Shown here piece after piece: positions 1-8,419 of a stretch of 64,000 bases of DNA. The notes beneath the pieces were generated by a model. That model was not told where the DNA came from and did no database searches. It worked only from the letters and a program-made list of their open reading frames with translations. The stretch covers positions 62,001 to 126,000 of the forward strand of contig NZ_JAHFZZ010000011.1 of assembly GCF_018603905.1 (NCBI RefSeq), written 5' to 3'. Source of the DNA: Nonomuraea sp. NEAU-A123. Lineage in GTDB: Bacteria > Actinomycetota > Actinomycetes > Streptosporangiales > Streptosporangiaceae. Numbering within the stretch: position 1 is the first letter of the stretch; every line of letters starts with the position of its first letter. The position numbers and the translations under genes were made by a program.

Positions 1-145
1 CGAGGACCTCGTCTGGATGCTGCACGGGCTCGGCATCGACACCGGCCTCGACCTCGACAAGCTCGTGGCCACGAGCACCTGGCTGGCCGAACGGCTCGGC
101 CGTCCCAGCCCCTCCCGCGTCGTCCAGGCCCTCGCGAAAGGCTGA
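1..145 (+). CDS. Hydroxymethylglutaryl-CoA lyase, C-terminal end (partial)
   Basis: Only the last 47 codons lie in the window; the reading frame starts at base 2 and ends with TGA at 143-145. The peptide contains the stretches LHGLGIDTGLDLDKL and LGRPSPSRVV, which are characteristic of the C-terminus of HMG-CoA lyase. That enzyme cleaves HMG-CoA to acetoacetate and acetyl-CoA in leucine and related branched-chain catabolism. The acyl-CoA dehydrogenase gene follows after 6 bases, so the two are probably one operon. The family call is confident, but the rest of the enzyme is unseen. Confidence 0.85.
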   Translation, partial: EDLVWMLHGLGIDTGLDLDKLVATSTWLAERLGRPSPSRVVQALAKG

Positions 146-151
146 CCCACC

Positions 152-1288
152 ATGCTCACCGACGAATACGAAGAGCTGCGCAAGACCGTCGAGGCGTTCG
201 CCCGCGACGTGGTGGCGCCGGTGATCGGCGACTTCTACGAGCGAGAGGAGTTCCCGTACGACATCGTGCGCCGGATGGGCGCCATGGGCCTGTTCGGCCT
301 GCCGTTCCCCGAGGAGTACGGCGGCATGGGCGGCGACTACTTCGCGCTCTGCCTGGCCTTGGAGGAGCTGGCGCGCGCCGACTCCAGCGTGGCGATCACG
401 CTGGAGGCCGCGGTGTCGCTCGGTGCCATGCCGATCTACCGCTTCGGTACGCCCGAGCAGCGGGCGACCTGGCTCCCGGCGATGGCGGCGGGCGAGACCC
501 TCGGCGCGTTCGGCCTGACGGAGCCCGGCGGCGGCTCCGACGTGCCCGGCGGCATGCGCACCACGGCCACGCTCGACGGCGCCGAATGGGTGATCAACGG
601 AACCAAGGCGTTCATCACCAACTCGGGCACCGACATCACCGGCGTGGTCGGCGTCGCCGCGCTCACCGGCGAGCGGCAGATCTCCACCATCCTCGTGCCG
701 TCAGGAACGCCCGGCTTCACGGTCTCGAAGAAGTACTCCAAGGTCGGCTGGAACGCCTCCGACACCAGGGAGCTGTCCTTCTCCGACTGCCGCGTCCCCG
801 CCGAGAACCTGCTCGGCGAGCGCGGCCGCGGCTACGCCCAGTTCCTGCAGACGCTCGACGAGGGCCGCATCGCCATCGCCGCCGTCGGCGTCGGCCTGTC
901 CCAGGGCTGCGTGGACGAATGCCTGCGCTACGTCAGGGACAGACGCGCGTTCGGCCACCCGATCGGCCACTACCAGGCCATCCAGTTCAAGATCGCCGAC
1001 ATGGAGGCCCGCGCCCACACCGCCCGCCTGGCCTACTACCACGCGGCCGAGAAGATGCTGGCCGGCGTGCCGTTCAAGAAGGAGGCGGCGATCGCGAAGC
1101 TCGTCTCCTCGAACGCCGCCATGGACAACTCCCGCGACGCGACGCAGATCTTCGGCGGGTACGGCTTCATGAACGAGTTCCCGGTGGGCCGCTTCTACCG
1201 CGACGCCAAGATCCTGGAGATCGGCGAGGGCACCAGCGAGGTCCAGCGGATGCTGATCGCCCGTCAGCTCGGCCTGGGTGATCTCTAG
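152..1288 (+). CDS. Acyl-CoA dehydrogenase
   Basis: This 378-residue protein has the usual acyl-CoA dehydrogenase length and layout: a helical N-terminal domain, a beta domain with FGLTEPGGGSD (about 130-140) and WVINGTKAFITNSG (about 150-165), and a C-terminal helical bundle with IFGGYGF. Glu359 in GEGTSEVQR sits where the catalytic base of the short- and medium-chain enzymes lies. It would oxidise an acyl-CoA to the 2-enoyl-CoA with FAD and pass electrons to ETF. The adjacent HMG-CoA lyase end suggests a branched-chain or leucine-type substrate, but sequence alone does not fix the substrate. Its stop codon overlaps the stop of the convergent sensor gene by 4 bases. Confidence 0.92.
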   Translation: MLTDEYEELRKTVEAFARDVVAPVIGDFYEREEFPYDIVRRMGAMGLFGLPFPEEYGGMGGDYFALCLALEELARADSSVAITLEAAVSLGAMPIYRFGTPEQRATWLPAMAAGETLGAFGLTEPGGGSDVPGGMRTTATLDGAEWVINGTKAFITNSGTDITGVVGVAALTGERQISTILVPSGTPGFTVSKKYSKVGWNASDTRELSFSDCRVPAENLLGERGRGYAQFLQTLDEGRIAIAAVGVGLSQGCVDECLRYVRDRRAFGHPIGHYQAIQFKIADMEARAHTARLAYYHAAEKMLAGVPFKKEAAIAKLVSSNAAMDNSRDATQIFGGYGFMNEFPVGRFYRDAKILEIGEGTSEVQRMLIARQLGLGDL

Positions 1289-2055
1289 TTCGAGGTGCCG
1301 AGTTTCTCGGCGACCGATCTGGCCACGTCCAGGGCGCCCTTGGTCAGTCTGCCCGTCGGGTCCTCGGTGACGTGTCGCTGGTAGGTCACCTGGATGACGG
1401 CGTTGCTGACCCGGACGCCGACGGTCGCGGTGGTCGGTCCTTTGCCCGTGTCGCCGGGCAGCGTGTAGAGGGTGGTCCAGGAGGCGTCGCCGATGGGCGG
1501 CTCGGCGGGGGTGGAGGTTTCGGCGAGCAGGACGGCCTCCTGGCGCTGTCCCAGGAACTGCTCGTGCGCCGCCGTCACATCCCCCGGGAAGACCTTCACG
1601 TACACCTGGAGCCGGAACTGCATGTTGTCCGGCATCCCCGAGCCGGGCGCGAGCGTCGACCACTCGCACTCGTCGGCCTTGATCTGCGTTTTGTCCGGGA
1701 ACAGCGTCAGCTTCTTGACCAGGTCCTCGTCGGTGACCGTGCAGGGGTCGACGGTCTTGGTGAACGTGGCGGCCCCGGTCGGTGCGGGCTCGCTCGTGGT
1801 GGCCTGCTCGGTGGGCGAAGGCTCGCTGGGTGAGGGCTCGGCCGCCCGCGTGGTCTTGACGGGTACGGCCACGGCCGCTGTCTTGTCCGGCTGCCGGGTG
1901 AGCAGGAACACGACGGTGAACAGCATGAGCACGACCACAGCCGACGCCACGCTCAGGATCGCCGGTGTCACCCGCAGCCCGGGGCGGGACTGCTGGGTGG
2001 GAGCGGTGTGCCGCACGGCCGCGGTCGGGAAGTCTTTCTGCTGGTAGTCGTTCAT
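1285..2055 (-). CDS. Single-pass membrane protein with extracytoplasmic sensor-like domain
   Basis: A 256-residue protein starting at ATG 2055 (MNDYQQKDFP). It has a cytoplasmic tail, one membrane helix at about 33-53, a Pro/Ser/Thr-rich linker, and an outer domain starting around VDPCTVTDEDL with a second Cys in DECEWST. The same pattern (one Cys before a helix, then a Cys-Xaa-Trp) occurs in the outer domains of the three kinases upstream, so it looks like a kinase-less copy of that sensor. The fold resembles DUF3558-type domains, which is an inference. It overlaps the preceding kinase gene by 4 bases (ATGA) and is the last gene of that operon. The longer open frame extending to 3036 is a shadow of the kinase gene. 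Confidence 0.75.
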   Translation of the reverse strand: MNDYQQKDFPTAAVRHTAPTQQSRPGLRVTPAILSVASAVVVLMLFTVVFLLTRQPDKTAAVAVPVKTTRAAEPSPSEPSPTEQATTSEPAPTGAATFTKTVDPCTVTDEDLVKKLTLFPDKTQIKADECEWSTLAPGSGMPDNMQFRLQVYVKVFPGDVTAAHEQFLGQRQEAVLLAETSTPAEPPIGDASWTTLYTLPGDTGKGPTTATVGVRVSNAVIQVTYQRHVTEDPTGRLTKGALDVARSVAEKLGTSN

Positions 2056-3629
2056 TGCGCCTTCTGGAGGGTGTCGGCCACCGCGCGGGCGGTCTTGAGA
2101 GCGGTGTCCCGGAGCTGCGGGGTCACCTTCGTTCGCTTCGGATGGCTGACCGCCACCTGGATGATCACGTTGCTGATCCGCATCCATATGGTGGTGGTCG
2201 AGGAGTGGGTGATGCCGGCTTCCTTGTCCTGGGCGGCCGCCTCGTCGCCCGCGCTCACCGTTCTGATGCGCGAGGTCGTCACCGTCTGCTCGCTGCCGGC
2301 CTCCGTGTCGCGAGCCTGTACGGCCTGCGTGAAGGCGCGTTCGGCGGCCTTGACCTCGCTGGAGTGCTTGACCTTGAGGTTGATGGACGTGGTGTCGAGG
2401 AACCCGCTGAGCCCGACCGACCAGGAGCACTCGCTGTCGTCGTAGACGCCGCGCTGCCGGGAGTGGGAGCCGGGCAGGACGCGCTGCGCCTGCTCGGCGG
2501 TGAGGAGCGAGCATGCCTTCGGCGGGCGGCCGAACGCGCCGTCGCCCCTGGCCGGGTTGGTCGGGGGCGCCGTGGTCGTCGTCGGAGAGGGCGCCGCGGT
2601 CGAAGCGGGCTGGGCGATCTGGGTGGCCGGCGTCGTGACGGCGGGGGAGCCCCCAGAGCCCCCAGTGCCGCCGGAGCCGTTGAGGAGGATGACCGCCGTG
2701 ACCGCGACGGCCGTACCCGCCGCCAGGCCGCCCAGCATGTACGGCGTGCGGCGGCGCGGGCGTGCCCGCACCGGGACCGTGGCGGGCGCGGTCTCGCGCG
2801 GCCGGACGGGCAGCGGGACCGCCAAAGACTCCAGGTGCGCCCTGATGGTCCGCGGGTGCGGCCGGGTGGCCGGGTTCCGGTCGAGCATCGCCATGAGCAG
2901 GCCGCCGAGCGGGCCCGCGTTGACGGGCGGCGGCGGGGGCATCGTGAGCACGGCCGCGACGATCGCCATCGCCGAGTCGCGCTCGAACGGGGCCCGGCCC
3001 TCGGCGGCCAGGTACAGGGTGGCGCCGAGCGACCACAGGTCGGCCATCGGGCCCGACGGCTCGCCGCGCAGATGCTCGGGCGCGATGTAGCCGGGGGAGC
3101 CCGCGACGCCGCCGGCGTGCGCCGCGGCGGCGGCCGTACCCGCGCCGGGGACGTCATCCGTGTGCGCGGCGATGCCGAAGTCGGTCAGGACGACCTCGCC
3201 GAGATCGGTGATCATCACGTTGCCCGGCTTCACGTCCCGGTGCAGGATGCCGCGGTGGTGGGCGGCCTCCAGCGCGTCGAGCACGCGCAGGCCGATCGTG
3301 GCGACGTGGCCGGGCGGCAGCGGGCCGCGTTCCTTGACCAGGTCGCCCAGGGACCTGCCCGCGAGCAGGTCCATGATGATCCAGGGCTGGCCGCCCTCGG
3401 AGATCACGTCGTGCACGGTGATGATCGACGGGTGGTTCAGCGCCGCCGCCGCCCTGGCTTCGCGCAGCGTGTCGACCAGGGCCCGCTGCTGGTCCTGGCC
3501 GGGCGGCAGCCGTACCTCCTTGACCGCGACCTCGCGGTGCAGCAGCTCGTCACGCGCCCGCCACACCGTGCCCGCGCCGCCCGCCCCGAGCGGGGCGAGC
3601 AGTTGGTAGCGTCCGGCGATCACGCGCAT
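2052..3629 (-). CDS. Membrane Ser/Thr protein kinase (PknB-like) with Cys-containing sensor
   Basis: A 525-residue Hanks-type kinase. The glycine loop is LGAGGAGTVW, VAVKEV supplies the ATP-binding Lys, HRDVKPGN (about 130) is the catalytic loop, and DFG lies near 150. After about 280 residues of kinase there is a membrane helix (about 297-318), a Ser/Thr/Pro-rich stalk, and an outer domain with KACSLLTAEQ and SECSWSV. The kinase should act at the inner face of the membrane and phosphorylate itself and unknown targets in response to an external signal. It overlaps the downstream sensor gene by 4 bases and starts 2 bases after the stop of the next kinase gene, so the three genes are one transcript. 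Confidence 0.92.
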   Translation of the reverse strand: MRVIAGRYQLLAPLGAGGAGTVWRARDELLHREVAVKEVRLPPGQDQQRALVDTLREARAAAALNHPSIITVHDVISEGGQPWIIMDLLAGRSLGDLVKERGPLPPGHVATIGLRVLDALEAAHHRGILHRDVKPGNVMITDLGEVVLTDFGIAAHTDDVPGAGTAAAAAHAGGVAGSPGYIAPEHLRGEPSGPMADLWSLGATLYLAAEGRAPFERDSAMAIVAAVLTMPPPPPVNAGPLGGLLMAMLDRNPATRPHPRTIRAHLESLAVPLPVRPRETAPATVPVRARPRRRTPYMLGGLAAGTAVAVTAVILLNGSGGTGGSGGSPAVTTPATQIAQPASTAAPSPTTTTAPPTNPARGDGAFGRPPKACSLLTAEQAQRVLPGSHSRQRGVYDDSECSWSVGLSGFLDTTSINLKVKHSSEVKAAERAFTQAVQARDTEAGSEQTVTTSRIRTVSAGDEAAAQDKEAGITHSSTTTIWMRISNVIIQVAVSHPKRTKVTPQLRDTALKTARAVADTLQKAQ

Positions 3630-3631
3630 GG

Positions 3632-5233
3632 TCAGGAGGCCTTGGCGTCGAGGTTCGCGGCCAGGAACTTGGCGGCCTGCGCGGCCTTGTCCCGCAGGGC
3701 GGCGTCCTTGGCCACGTCGTGCACGAAGCGGAACTCACCCACCATGTTGCCGGTGCGGAAGAGCACGTGTACCTCGACCTCGTGCTTGTTGCTGAACTTC
3801 ACCCTGGAGATCTCGTACGCGATGGCCTCCTCGCCCGCGCCGGGGATCTCGAAGACCTCGCCCTGCTTCTCGCCCGTGCCGCCCCTGCCCGCCTTGTCCT
3901 CGGCCTCCTTCTTCGCCCCGGCGACGTGCTCCTGCGCGAGGGTGGTCTCGTAGCCGTCGCCCTGCGGCGGGTACAGCCAGAGCGTCAGGAACACGCTCAG
4001 CTGCTTGCCCGCCGGCGGGAAGCCCGCGGTCGCCCACGCGCACCTGAAGGTCGGGTCGGTCGACGAGGTGAGGAACGTGCCGACGAGCCGGGTGGCCTGC
4101 TCCTTGGTGAGCAGCTGGCAGGGCCGGGGGATCTTGGAGAACTTCCCGGCCGGCAGCGTGACGGCGGGGGAGGAGCTGGCCGAAGCCGAAGCCGAAGCCG
4201 AAGCCGAAGCTGACGCGGTCGACGCAGCGCTGGTCGGCGCCGGTTTCGTGGTACGCGCCGCCGTCGGCGTGGTCTGCGGCGACGGTGCGGCGGAGGACGT
4301 CGTGGTGAGGATGAGCGTGACCGCGACGACGAACGCCACGACCACGGCCGCCGCCGAGCCGTACGCGGCCGTGCGCGAGACCACCCACGCGGGCGCGGGC
4401 GTCCTGACGGTGGCCGCCGCGTGGCCCGCGACCCGCTCCAGCCCCCGGCGCAGCGTGCGTACGTCGGGCCGGTGGGCGGGGTCCTTGGCCAGCAGGCCGA
4501 GCAGGAGCGGGGCGAGCTCGCCCGCGCGCTGCGGCGGCCTGGGCGGCTCGGTCATCACCGCGCCGAGCGTGGCCATCGCGGTGTTGCGCTGGAACGGCTG
4601 TACGCCCTCCACCGCCGTGTAGATCGTCGCGCCGAGCGAGAACAGGTCGGACGGCGGCCCCGGCGCGACGCCCTCGATGAGGCATTCGGGCGCGGTGAAT
4701 CCGGCCGTGCCCACCGGTACCCCGCCCTGCTGAGCGGCCGCACCCGTCGGAGCGGCGATGCCGAAGTCGGACAGCAGGATGCGGCCGTCATCGGCGAGCA
4801 GCACGTTGCCCGGTTTGACGTCGCGGTGGAGCAGGCCGCGCGTGTGCGCGGAGGCCAGCGCCGACAGCACGAACAGGCCGATGGAGGCCGCCCAGGCCGG
4901 CGACATCGGCCCGCCGGTCTTGACGGCCTGGTCGAGCGAGCGCCCGCGGACCAGCTCCATGACGATCCACGGCTCGCCGTTGTCGTCGATCACGTCGTGG
5001 ATGCCGACCACCGCCGGGTGCCGGATCCCGGCCGCCGCACGGGCCTCGTGCAACGTACGGTGGCGCAGCGCGGCCTGGTCGGCGGGGGCGAGGTTCGGCG
5101 GGATCAGCACCTGCTTCACCGCCACCTCGCGGCCGATCATCGTGTCGTGCGCGCGCCAGACGATGCCCATGCCGCCGCGGCCGAGCTGTTCGAGCAGCTG
5201 GTAGCGGCCGCCCACGAGTCGCGGTTGGTTCAT
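3632..5233 (-). CDS. Membrane Ser/Thr protein kinase with Ser-Ala repeat linker
   Basis: A 533-residue paralogue of its neighbours. It has LGRGGMGIVW (glycine loop), VAVKQV, HRDVKPGNVLL (about 135) and SDFG, then a membrane helix near 290-308. The linker contains an alternating Ser-Ala run encoded by a perfect 6-base tandem repeat. The outer domain starts at RPCQLLTKEQ and has RCAWAT as the second Cys-Xaa-Trp element. Role and location are as for the other kinases of this set. It lies 4 bases from the upstream kinase gene and 2 bases from the downstream one. The ligand is unknown. Confidence 0.92.
   Translation of the reverse strand: MNQPRLVGGRYQLLEQLGRGGMGIVWRAHDTMIGREVAVKQVLIPPNLAPADQAALRHRTLHEARAAAGIRHPAVVGIHDVIDDNGEPWIVMELVRGRSLDQAVKTGGPMSPAWAASIGLFVLSALASAHTRGLLHRDVKPGNVLLADDGRILLSDFGIAAPTGAAAQQGGVPVGTAGFTAPECLIEGVAPGPPSDLFSLGATIYTAVEGVQPFQRNTAMATLGAVMTEPPRPPQRAGELAPLLLGLLAKDPAHRPDVRTLRRGLERVAGHAAATVRTPAPAWVVSRTAAYGSAAAVVVAFVVAVTLILTTTSSAAPSPQTTPTAARTTKPAPTSAASTASASASASASASASSSPAVTLPAGKFSKIPRPCQLLTKEQATRLVGTFLTSSTDPTFRCAWATAGFPPAGKQLSVFLTLWLYPPQGDGYETTLAQEHVAGAKKEAEDKAGRGGTGEKQGEVFEIPGAGEEAIAYEISRVKFSNKHEVEVHVLFRTGNMVGEFRFVHDVAKDAALRDKAAQAAKFLAANLDAKAS
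4181..4210. repeat. Perfect hexanucleotide microsatellite, 5 x CGAAGC
   Basis: Five uninterrupted copies of CGAAGC lie inside the kinase gene. On the coding strand they specify part of the Ser-Ala run in the linker between membrane helix and sensor. Because the unit is 6 bases, slippage would change linker length by two residues per unit without a frameshift. Confidence 0.9.
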
Positions 5234-5237
5234 TGCC

Positions 5238-6824
5238 TCACTCCTGGCGGTTCAATGCCTCGGCCAGCCAGCGCGCGGCGTCGCGCGCTCCCTTGCGCAG
5301 GGCGGCGTTGTTGCCGATCTTGTTGACGTTGACATAACCGATCTCGACGTTCACGTTGCTGAGCCGGAAGATCACGGTGACGTTCTCGGCGTTGCCCTTG
5401 GGGCTGACCAGTTCGTAGCCGAACGCCTCGTCGCCGATGCCGTTGATGTCCTGGACGTTCTTGCGCTGCTGTTTGATCGCCTTGGCGAGGCCGATCTCCG
5501 GCCAGGACCACGTGATCTCCGCGTCCTGGCCGCGGAGGTTGCGCAGGTTGACGTAGTGCTCCTCGGCGTCCTCCGGAACCGTGCTCCACTTGTCGGGCCC
5601 GCCGGAATCGGCCAGCACCTCGGCGGACAGCCCCTTGCCTCGGGTGGTCCACTCGCACGAGTCGCCGTCGCGCCTGCCCTTGCCCACGCCGGGCGTGAGC
5701 TTGGCGATCTGGGCGGGGGTCAGCAGGGTGCACAGGTTCACGGCGGCGGTGAACTTGGGCGTCTTCTCCGGCTCCGGTTCCTTGGTGGGGGTGGGAGTGG
5801 GGGTGGAGGCGGCCGACGTGGTCGGCGCCTGCTGCTTCACGGGCTGCGACACGGGTGTCGCAGGGGTGTCCGCGGGCCGCAGGGCCACGAACGCGACCGC
5901 CGCCACCGCAGCCGCGACGATCCCGCCGCCGACGACGATCGGCAGCCGGTTGGCGCGCCTGGCCGTCGGCTGGGTGGCCGCCAGCGCGGGCTGGCCCTCC
6001 GCGACCCGTCGCAGCAACTGCTCGGCCGCCTGCGGGACGGGTCTCTGGTACGGCTCGCGGGCCAGCATCAGCATCAGCACCGGCCCGAGGTTCCCGGCGC
6101 GCTGGGGTGGCCGGGGCGGCAGGGTCAGGGCGTCACGCAGCACCGACATGGGAGAGGTGCCGACATAGGGAGCCTGGCCCTCCACGGTCGCGTAGAGCGT
6201 GGCGGCCAGCGACCACAGGTCCGACTCGGGTCCGCCGCGCTCGCCGCGTAACCTCTCCGGGGCGATGAACCCGGGCGACCCGATCAGCAGCCCCGACTCG
6301 GTGATCGTCGCCTGGTCCTCCAGCTTGGCGATGCCGAAGTCGGTCAGCACCACCCGGCCGTCGTCGGTCAGGAACACGTTGGCGGGCTTGACGTCGCGAT
6401 GCTGGATGCCGTGCGCGTGGGCGACGGACAGCGCCTCCAGCACCCGCAGCCCGATCGCCGCGGTGCGCTCCGGCGACCACGGGCCCTCGGCGGCCACCGC
6501 GTCCTTCAGGTCGCGGCCCCTGAGCAGCTCCATGACGATCCACGGCCGCCCGCCCTCGGACAGCACGTCGTGAATGGTGATGATGCCCGGATGCCGCACC
6601 TGGGCGGCCGCCATCGCCTCGCGCATGGCCCGCTGGAGCGCCTCGGTCCGCTCGGCCGGTGCGAGGGACTGCGGGAGCAGCACTTCCTTGATGGCGACCT
6701 GGCGATCGAGCAGCTCGTCGTGAGCCAGCCAGATCGTGCCCATGCCACCCTGACCGAGCGCGCGTAGCACCCGATAGCGGCCTGCGATTTTGGAATCCCC
6801 CAGACCAGGCACGCTGGAGACCAT
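5238..6824 (-). CDS. Membrane Ser/Thr protein kinase, first gene of the kinase operon
   Basis: A 528-residue kinase when started at ATG 6824 (MVSSVPGLGDSKIAGRYRVL). The open frame continues upstream to 6947, but that extension has no family support. Motifs are LGQGGMGTIW, VAIKEV, HRDVKPANVFL (about 138) and TDFG, then a membrane helix near 292-311, a Thr/Pro linker, and an outer domain with NLCTLLTPAQ and SCEWTTR. It is promoter-proximal in a four-gene minus-strand operon (this gene, two more kinases, one kinase-less sensor). It is divergent from another gene with the same sensor pattern at 6908. Confidence 0.9.
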   Translation of the reverse strand: MVSSVPGLGDSKIAGRYRVLRALGQGGMGTIWLAHDELLDRQVAIKEVLLPQSLAPAERTEALQRAMREAMAAAQVRHPGIITIHDVLSEGGRPWIVMELLRGRDLKDAVAAEGPWSPERTAAIGLRVLEALSVAHAHGIQHRDVKPANVFLTDDGRVVLTDFGIAKLEDQATITESGLLIGSPGFIAPERLRGERGGPESDLWSLAATLYATVEGQAPYVGTSPMSVLRDALTLPPRPPQRAGNLGPVLMLMLAREPYQRPVPQAAEQLLRRVAEGQPALAATQPTARRANRLPIVVGGGIVAAAVAAVAFVALRPADTPATPVSQPVKQQAPTTSAASTPTPTPTKEPEPEKTPKFTAAVNLCTLLTPAQIAKLTPGVGKGRRDGDSCEWTTRGKGLSAEVLADSGGPDKWSTVPEDAEEHYVNLRNLRGQDAEITWSWPEIGLAKAIKQQRKNVQDINGIGDEAFGYELVSPKGNAENVTVIFRLSNVNVEIGYVNVNKIGNNAALRKGARDAARWLAEALNRQE

Positions 6825-6907
6825 AGTGTTCAACACTTTCGGTTCGCTATATTTCCGTCCCGGACGCGGCAACAGCAGCTCATTTGTAATGATCGGCGAA
6901 TTTAGGG

Positions 6908-7831
6908 ATGGCCATGATCCAGGGCCCGCAGGCACCGCAGGCGCCACCCGTACCTCCGGCCTCGTACTGGCCGGACGGGGGCGGTGAGCGGCCCGTCACG
7001 TCGAAGGCGCCAGGCTGGGCCAAGGCCGTGCTGGCCGGGGCCGCGACGGTGGCGGTGCTGGGCGGGGGGCTCATCGCGGTACGCGGCGTCGGCCAGGACG
7101 CCGTTCCTGTCGCGCTGCCGTCACCCTCGTTCGACCTGCCGTCCGACCTGCCGTCCGAGCTGCCCTCCACACTGCCGTCGTCGCTCCCCTCGTCGTCCGG
7201 CCTGCCTTCGGCGGCGTCCTCGTCGGAGGCGGCGGAGACGCCCGCGGCCACCTCCACCTTCCCGCCGCTGAAGGCGGTGCCCGAGGTGTGCGACCTGCTG
7301 CCCGCGAGCCTGACCACGCGGCTCGCGCCCAAGTCGCAGTCCGAGCCGGGCGTCCAGAAGGACGGGTACGGCGCCCTGCGCAAGGGCTGCGAGTGGACGC
7401 AGACGGCCAAGAACATCAAGAACGGCATCCTGGAATCGCGGACCATCTTCCTGGCCGTCAACGTCTGGCCCAGTGTCGAGGACGCGCGGGAGGACGCCGA
7501 CTTCAACTTCGACTCGATGAAGGACATGGCGGGCACCAAGGAGGAGAACCCCGGCCTGCGGTACCTGAGCACGTACGGCGAGATGAAGGACCTCGACGGC
7601 ATCGGCGACGAGACCCACGCCATGTACACCCAGAACCTCAAGGGCACCACGAACGTCTGGGCGTACATCGTGATGGGCAACACGACGATCAACGTCCGCT
7701 ACTTCGGCACCGACAACAAGGGCGGCCAGATCACCGCCCAGGGCGCGAACACCAAGCCGGTCGCCGAAGACGTGCTCATGAAGGGCGCCCAGGAGGTCGC
7801 CGAACAGACTGTCAAGGCGCTGACACGCTGA
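6908..7831 (+). CDS. Membrane protein with the same Cys sensor domain as the divergent kinases
   Basis: A 307-residue protein with a proline-rich start, one membrane helix near 38-60 (AVLAGAATVAVLGGGL), a long Ser/Pro/Leu linker of SLPSS-type repeats, and an outer domain from PEVCDLLPASL with KGCEWTQT. The domain end (a conserved run before a terminal amphipathic helix) parallels the kinase sensors. It has no kinase domain. It could share a ligand with the kinases or titrate it, which is inference. ATG at 6908 or 6914 could be the start. The gap of about 80 bases to the divergent kinase operon must hold both promoters. Confidence 0.75.
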   Translation: MAMIQGPQAPQAPPVPPASYWPDGGGERPVTSKAPGWAKAVLAGAATVAVLGGGLIAVRGVGQDAVPVALPSPSFDLPSDLPSELPSTLPSSLPSSSGLPSAASSSEAAETPAATSTFPPLKAVPEVCDLLPASLTTRLAPKSQSEPGVQKDGYGALRKGCEWTQTAKNIKNGILESRTIFLAVNVWPSVEDAREDADFNFDSMKDMAGTKEENPGLRYLSTYGEMKDLDGIGDETHAMYTQNLKGTTNVWAYIVMGNTTINVRYFGTDNKGGQITAQGANTKPVAEDVLMKGAQEVAEQTVKALTR

Positions 7832-7874
7832 GGTGATTGGACGGCGGCCACGCCACGACTTAAGGTCGTACGAC

Positions 7875-8309
7875 ATGACGTCAGACGATCTCCACATCAG
7901 GAGAGCGGAGAAGACCGACGCGGACGAGCTGTTCGCCTTGGCCAGGGAGTTCGGGCTGACCTTCAGGCCCGAGCGCAAGGCCTTCGACGCGGCGCTGCCG
8001 CAGTTGCTGCGCGACGACGACGTCATGCTGATCGCGGCCGTGGTGGGCGGGCGGGTCCAGGGTTACCTGCTGGGGTTCGTGCACCTCACGCTGTTCGCGA
8101 ACGGGCCCGTCGCCTGGGTGGAGGAGGCGATGGTGCAGAGCGGGTCGCGCCGGCAGGGCATCGGCCGGGCGCTGCTGGTGGAGTTCGAGGCCTGGGCCCG
8201 CGCGAGGGAGGCCGGTTACGTGGCCATGGCGACGCGGCGGGCGCCCGAGTTCTACCACGCGCTGGGCTACGAGGCGTCGGCGACCATGTTCAGGAAGGTT
8301 CTCCGGTAG
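7875..8309 (+). CDS. GNAT family N-acetyltransferase
   Basis: A 144-residue single-domain GNAT protein. The acetyl-CoA binding stretch is VQSGSRRQGIGRALL (the R/Q-x-x-G-x-G/A pattern) and the C-terminal strand is FYHALGYEASATMFRK. I chose ATG 7875 (MTSDDLHIRRAE) because the fold begins at HIRRAEKTDAD and AAGG lies upstream; an open frame starting at 7833 adds an unsupported N-terminus. The substrate is unknown. It follows the sensor gene by about 40 bases and may be co-transcribed. Confidence 0.88.
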   Translation: MTSDDLHIRRAEKTDADELFALAREFGLTFRPERKAFDAALPQLLRDDDVMLIAAVVGGRVQGYLLGFVHLTLFANGPVAWVEEAMVQSGSRRQGIGRALLVEFEAWARAREAGYVAMATRRAPEFYHALGYEASATMFRKVLR

Positions 8310-8377
8310 CGGCAGGTCCCGCGGTCGATCGCGTACGCCGGGGGCGAGTCCCGTACAGACGATCAGATCCGCACTGA

Positions 8378-8403
8378 CCGGCGGCGTTTTCTGTCGCCGC
8401 CGG
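8378..8403. terminator. GC-rich hairpin upstream of the LAL regulator
   Basis: CCGGCGGCG and CGCCGCCGG form a perfect 9-bp stem around an 8-base loop. It lies between the acetyltransferase stop (8309) and the GTG of the LuxR-type gene (8420). No U tract follows, so it could be a factor-dependent terminator or a leader hairpin affecting the regulator's translation. Confidence 0.45.
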
Positions 8404-8419
8404 ATGGCATTCTTGGGGC

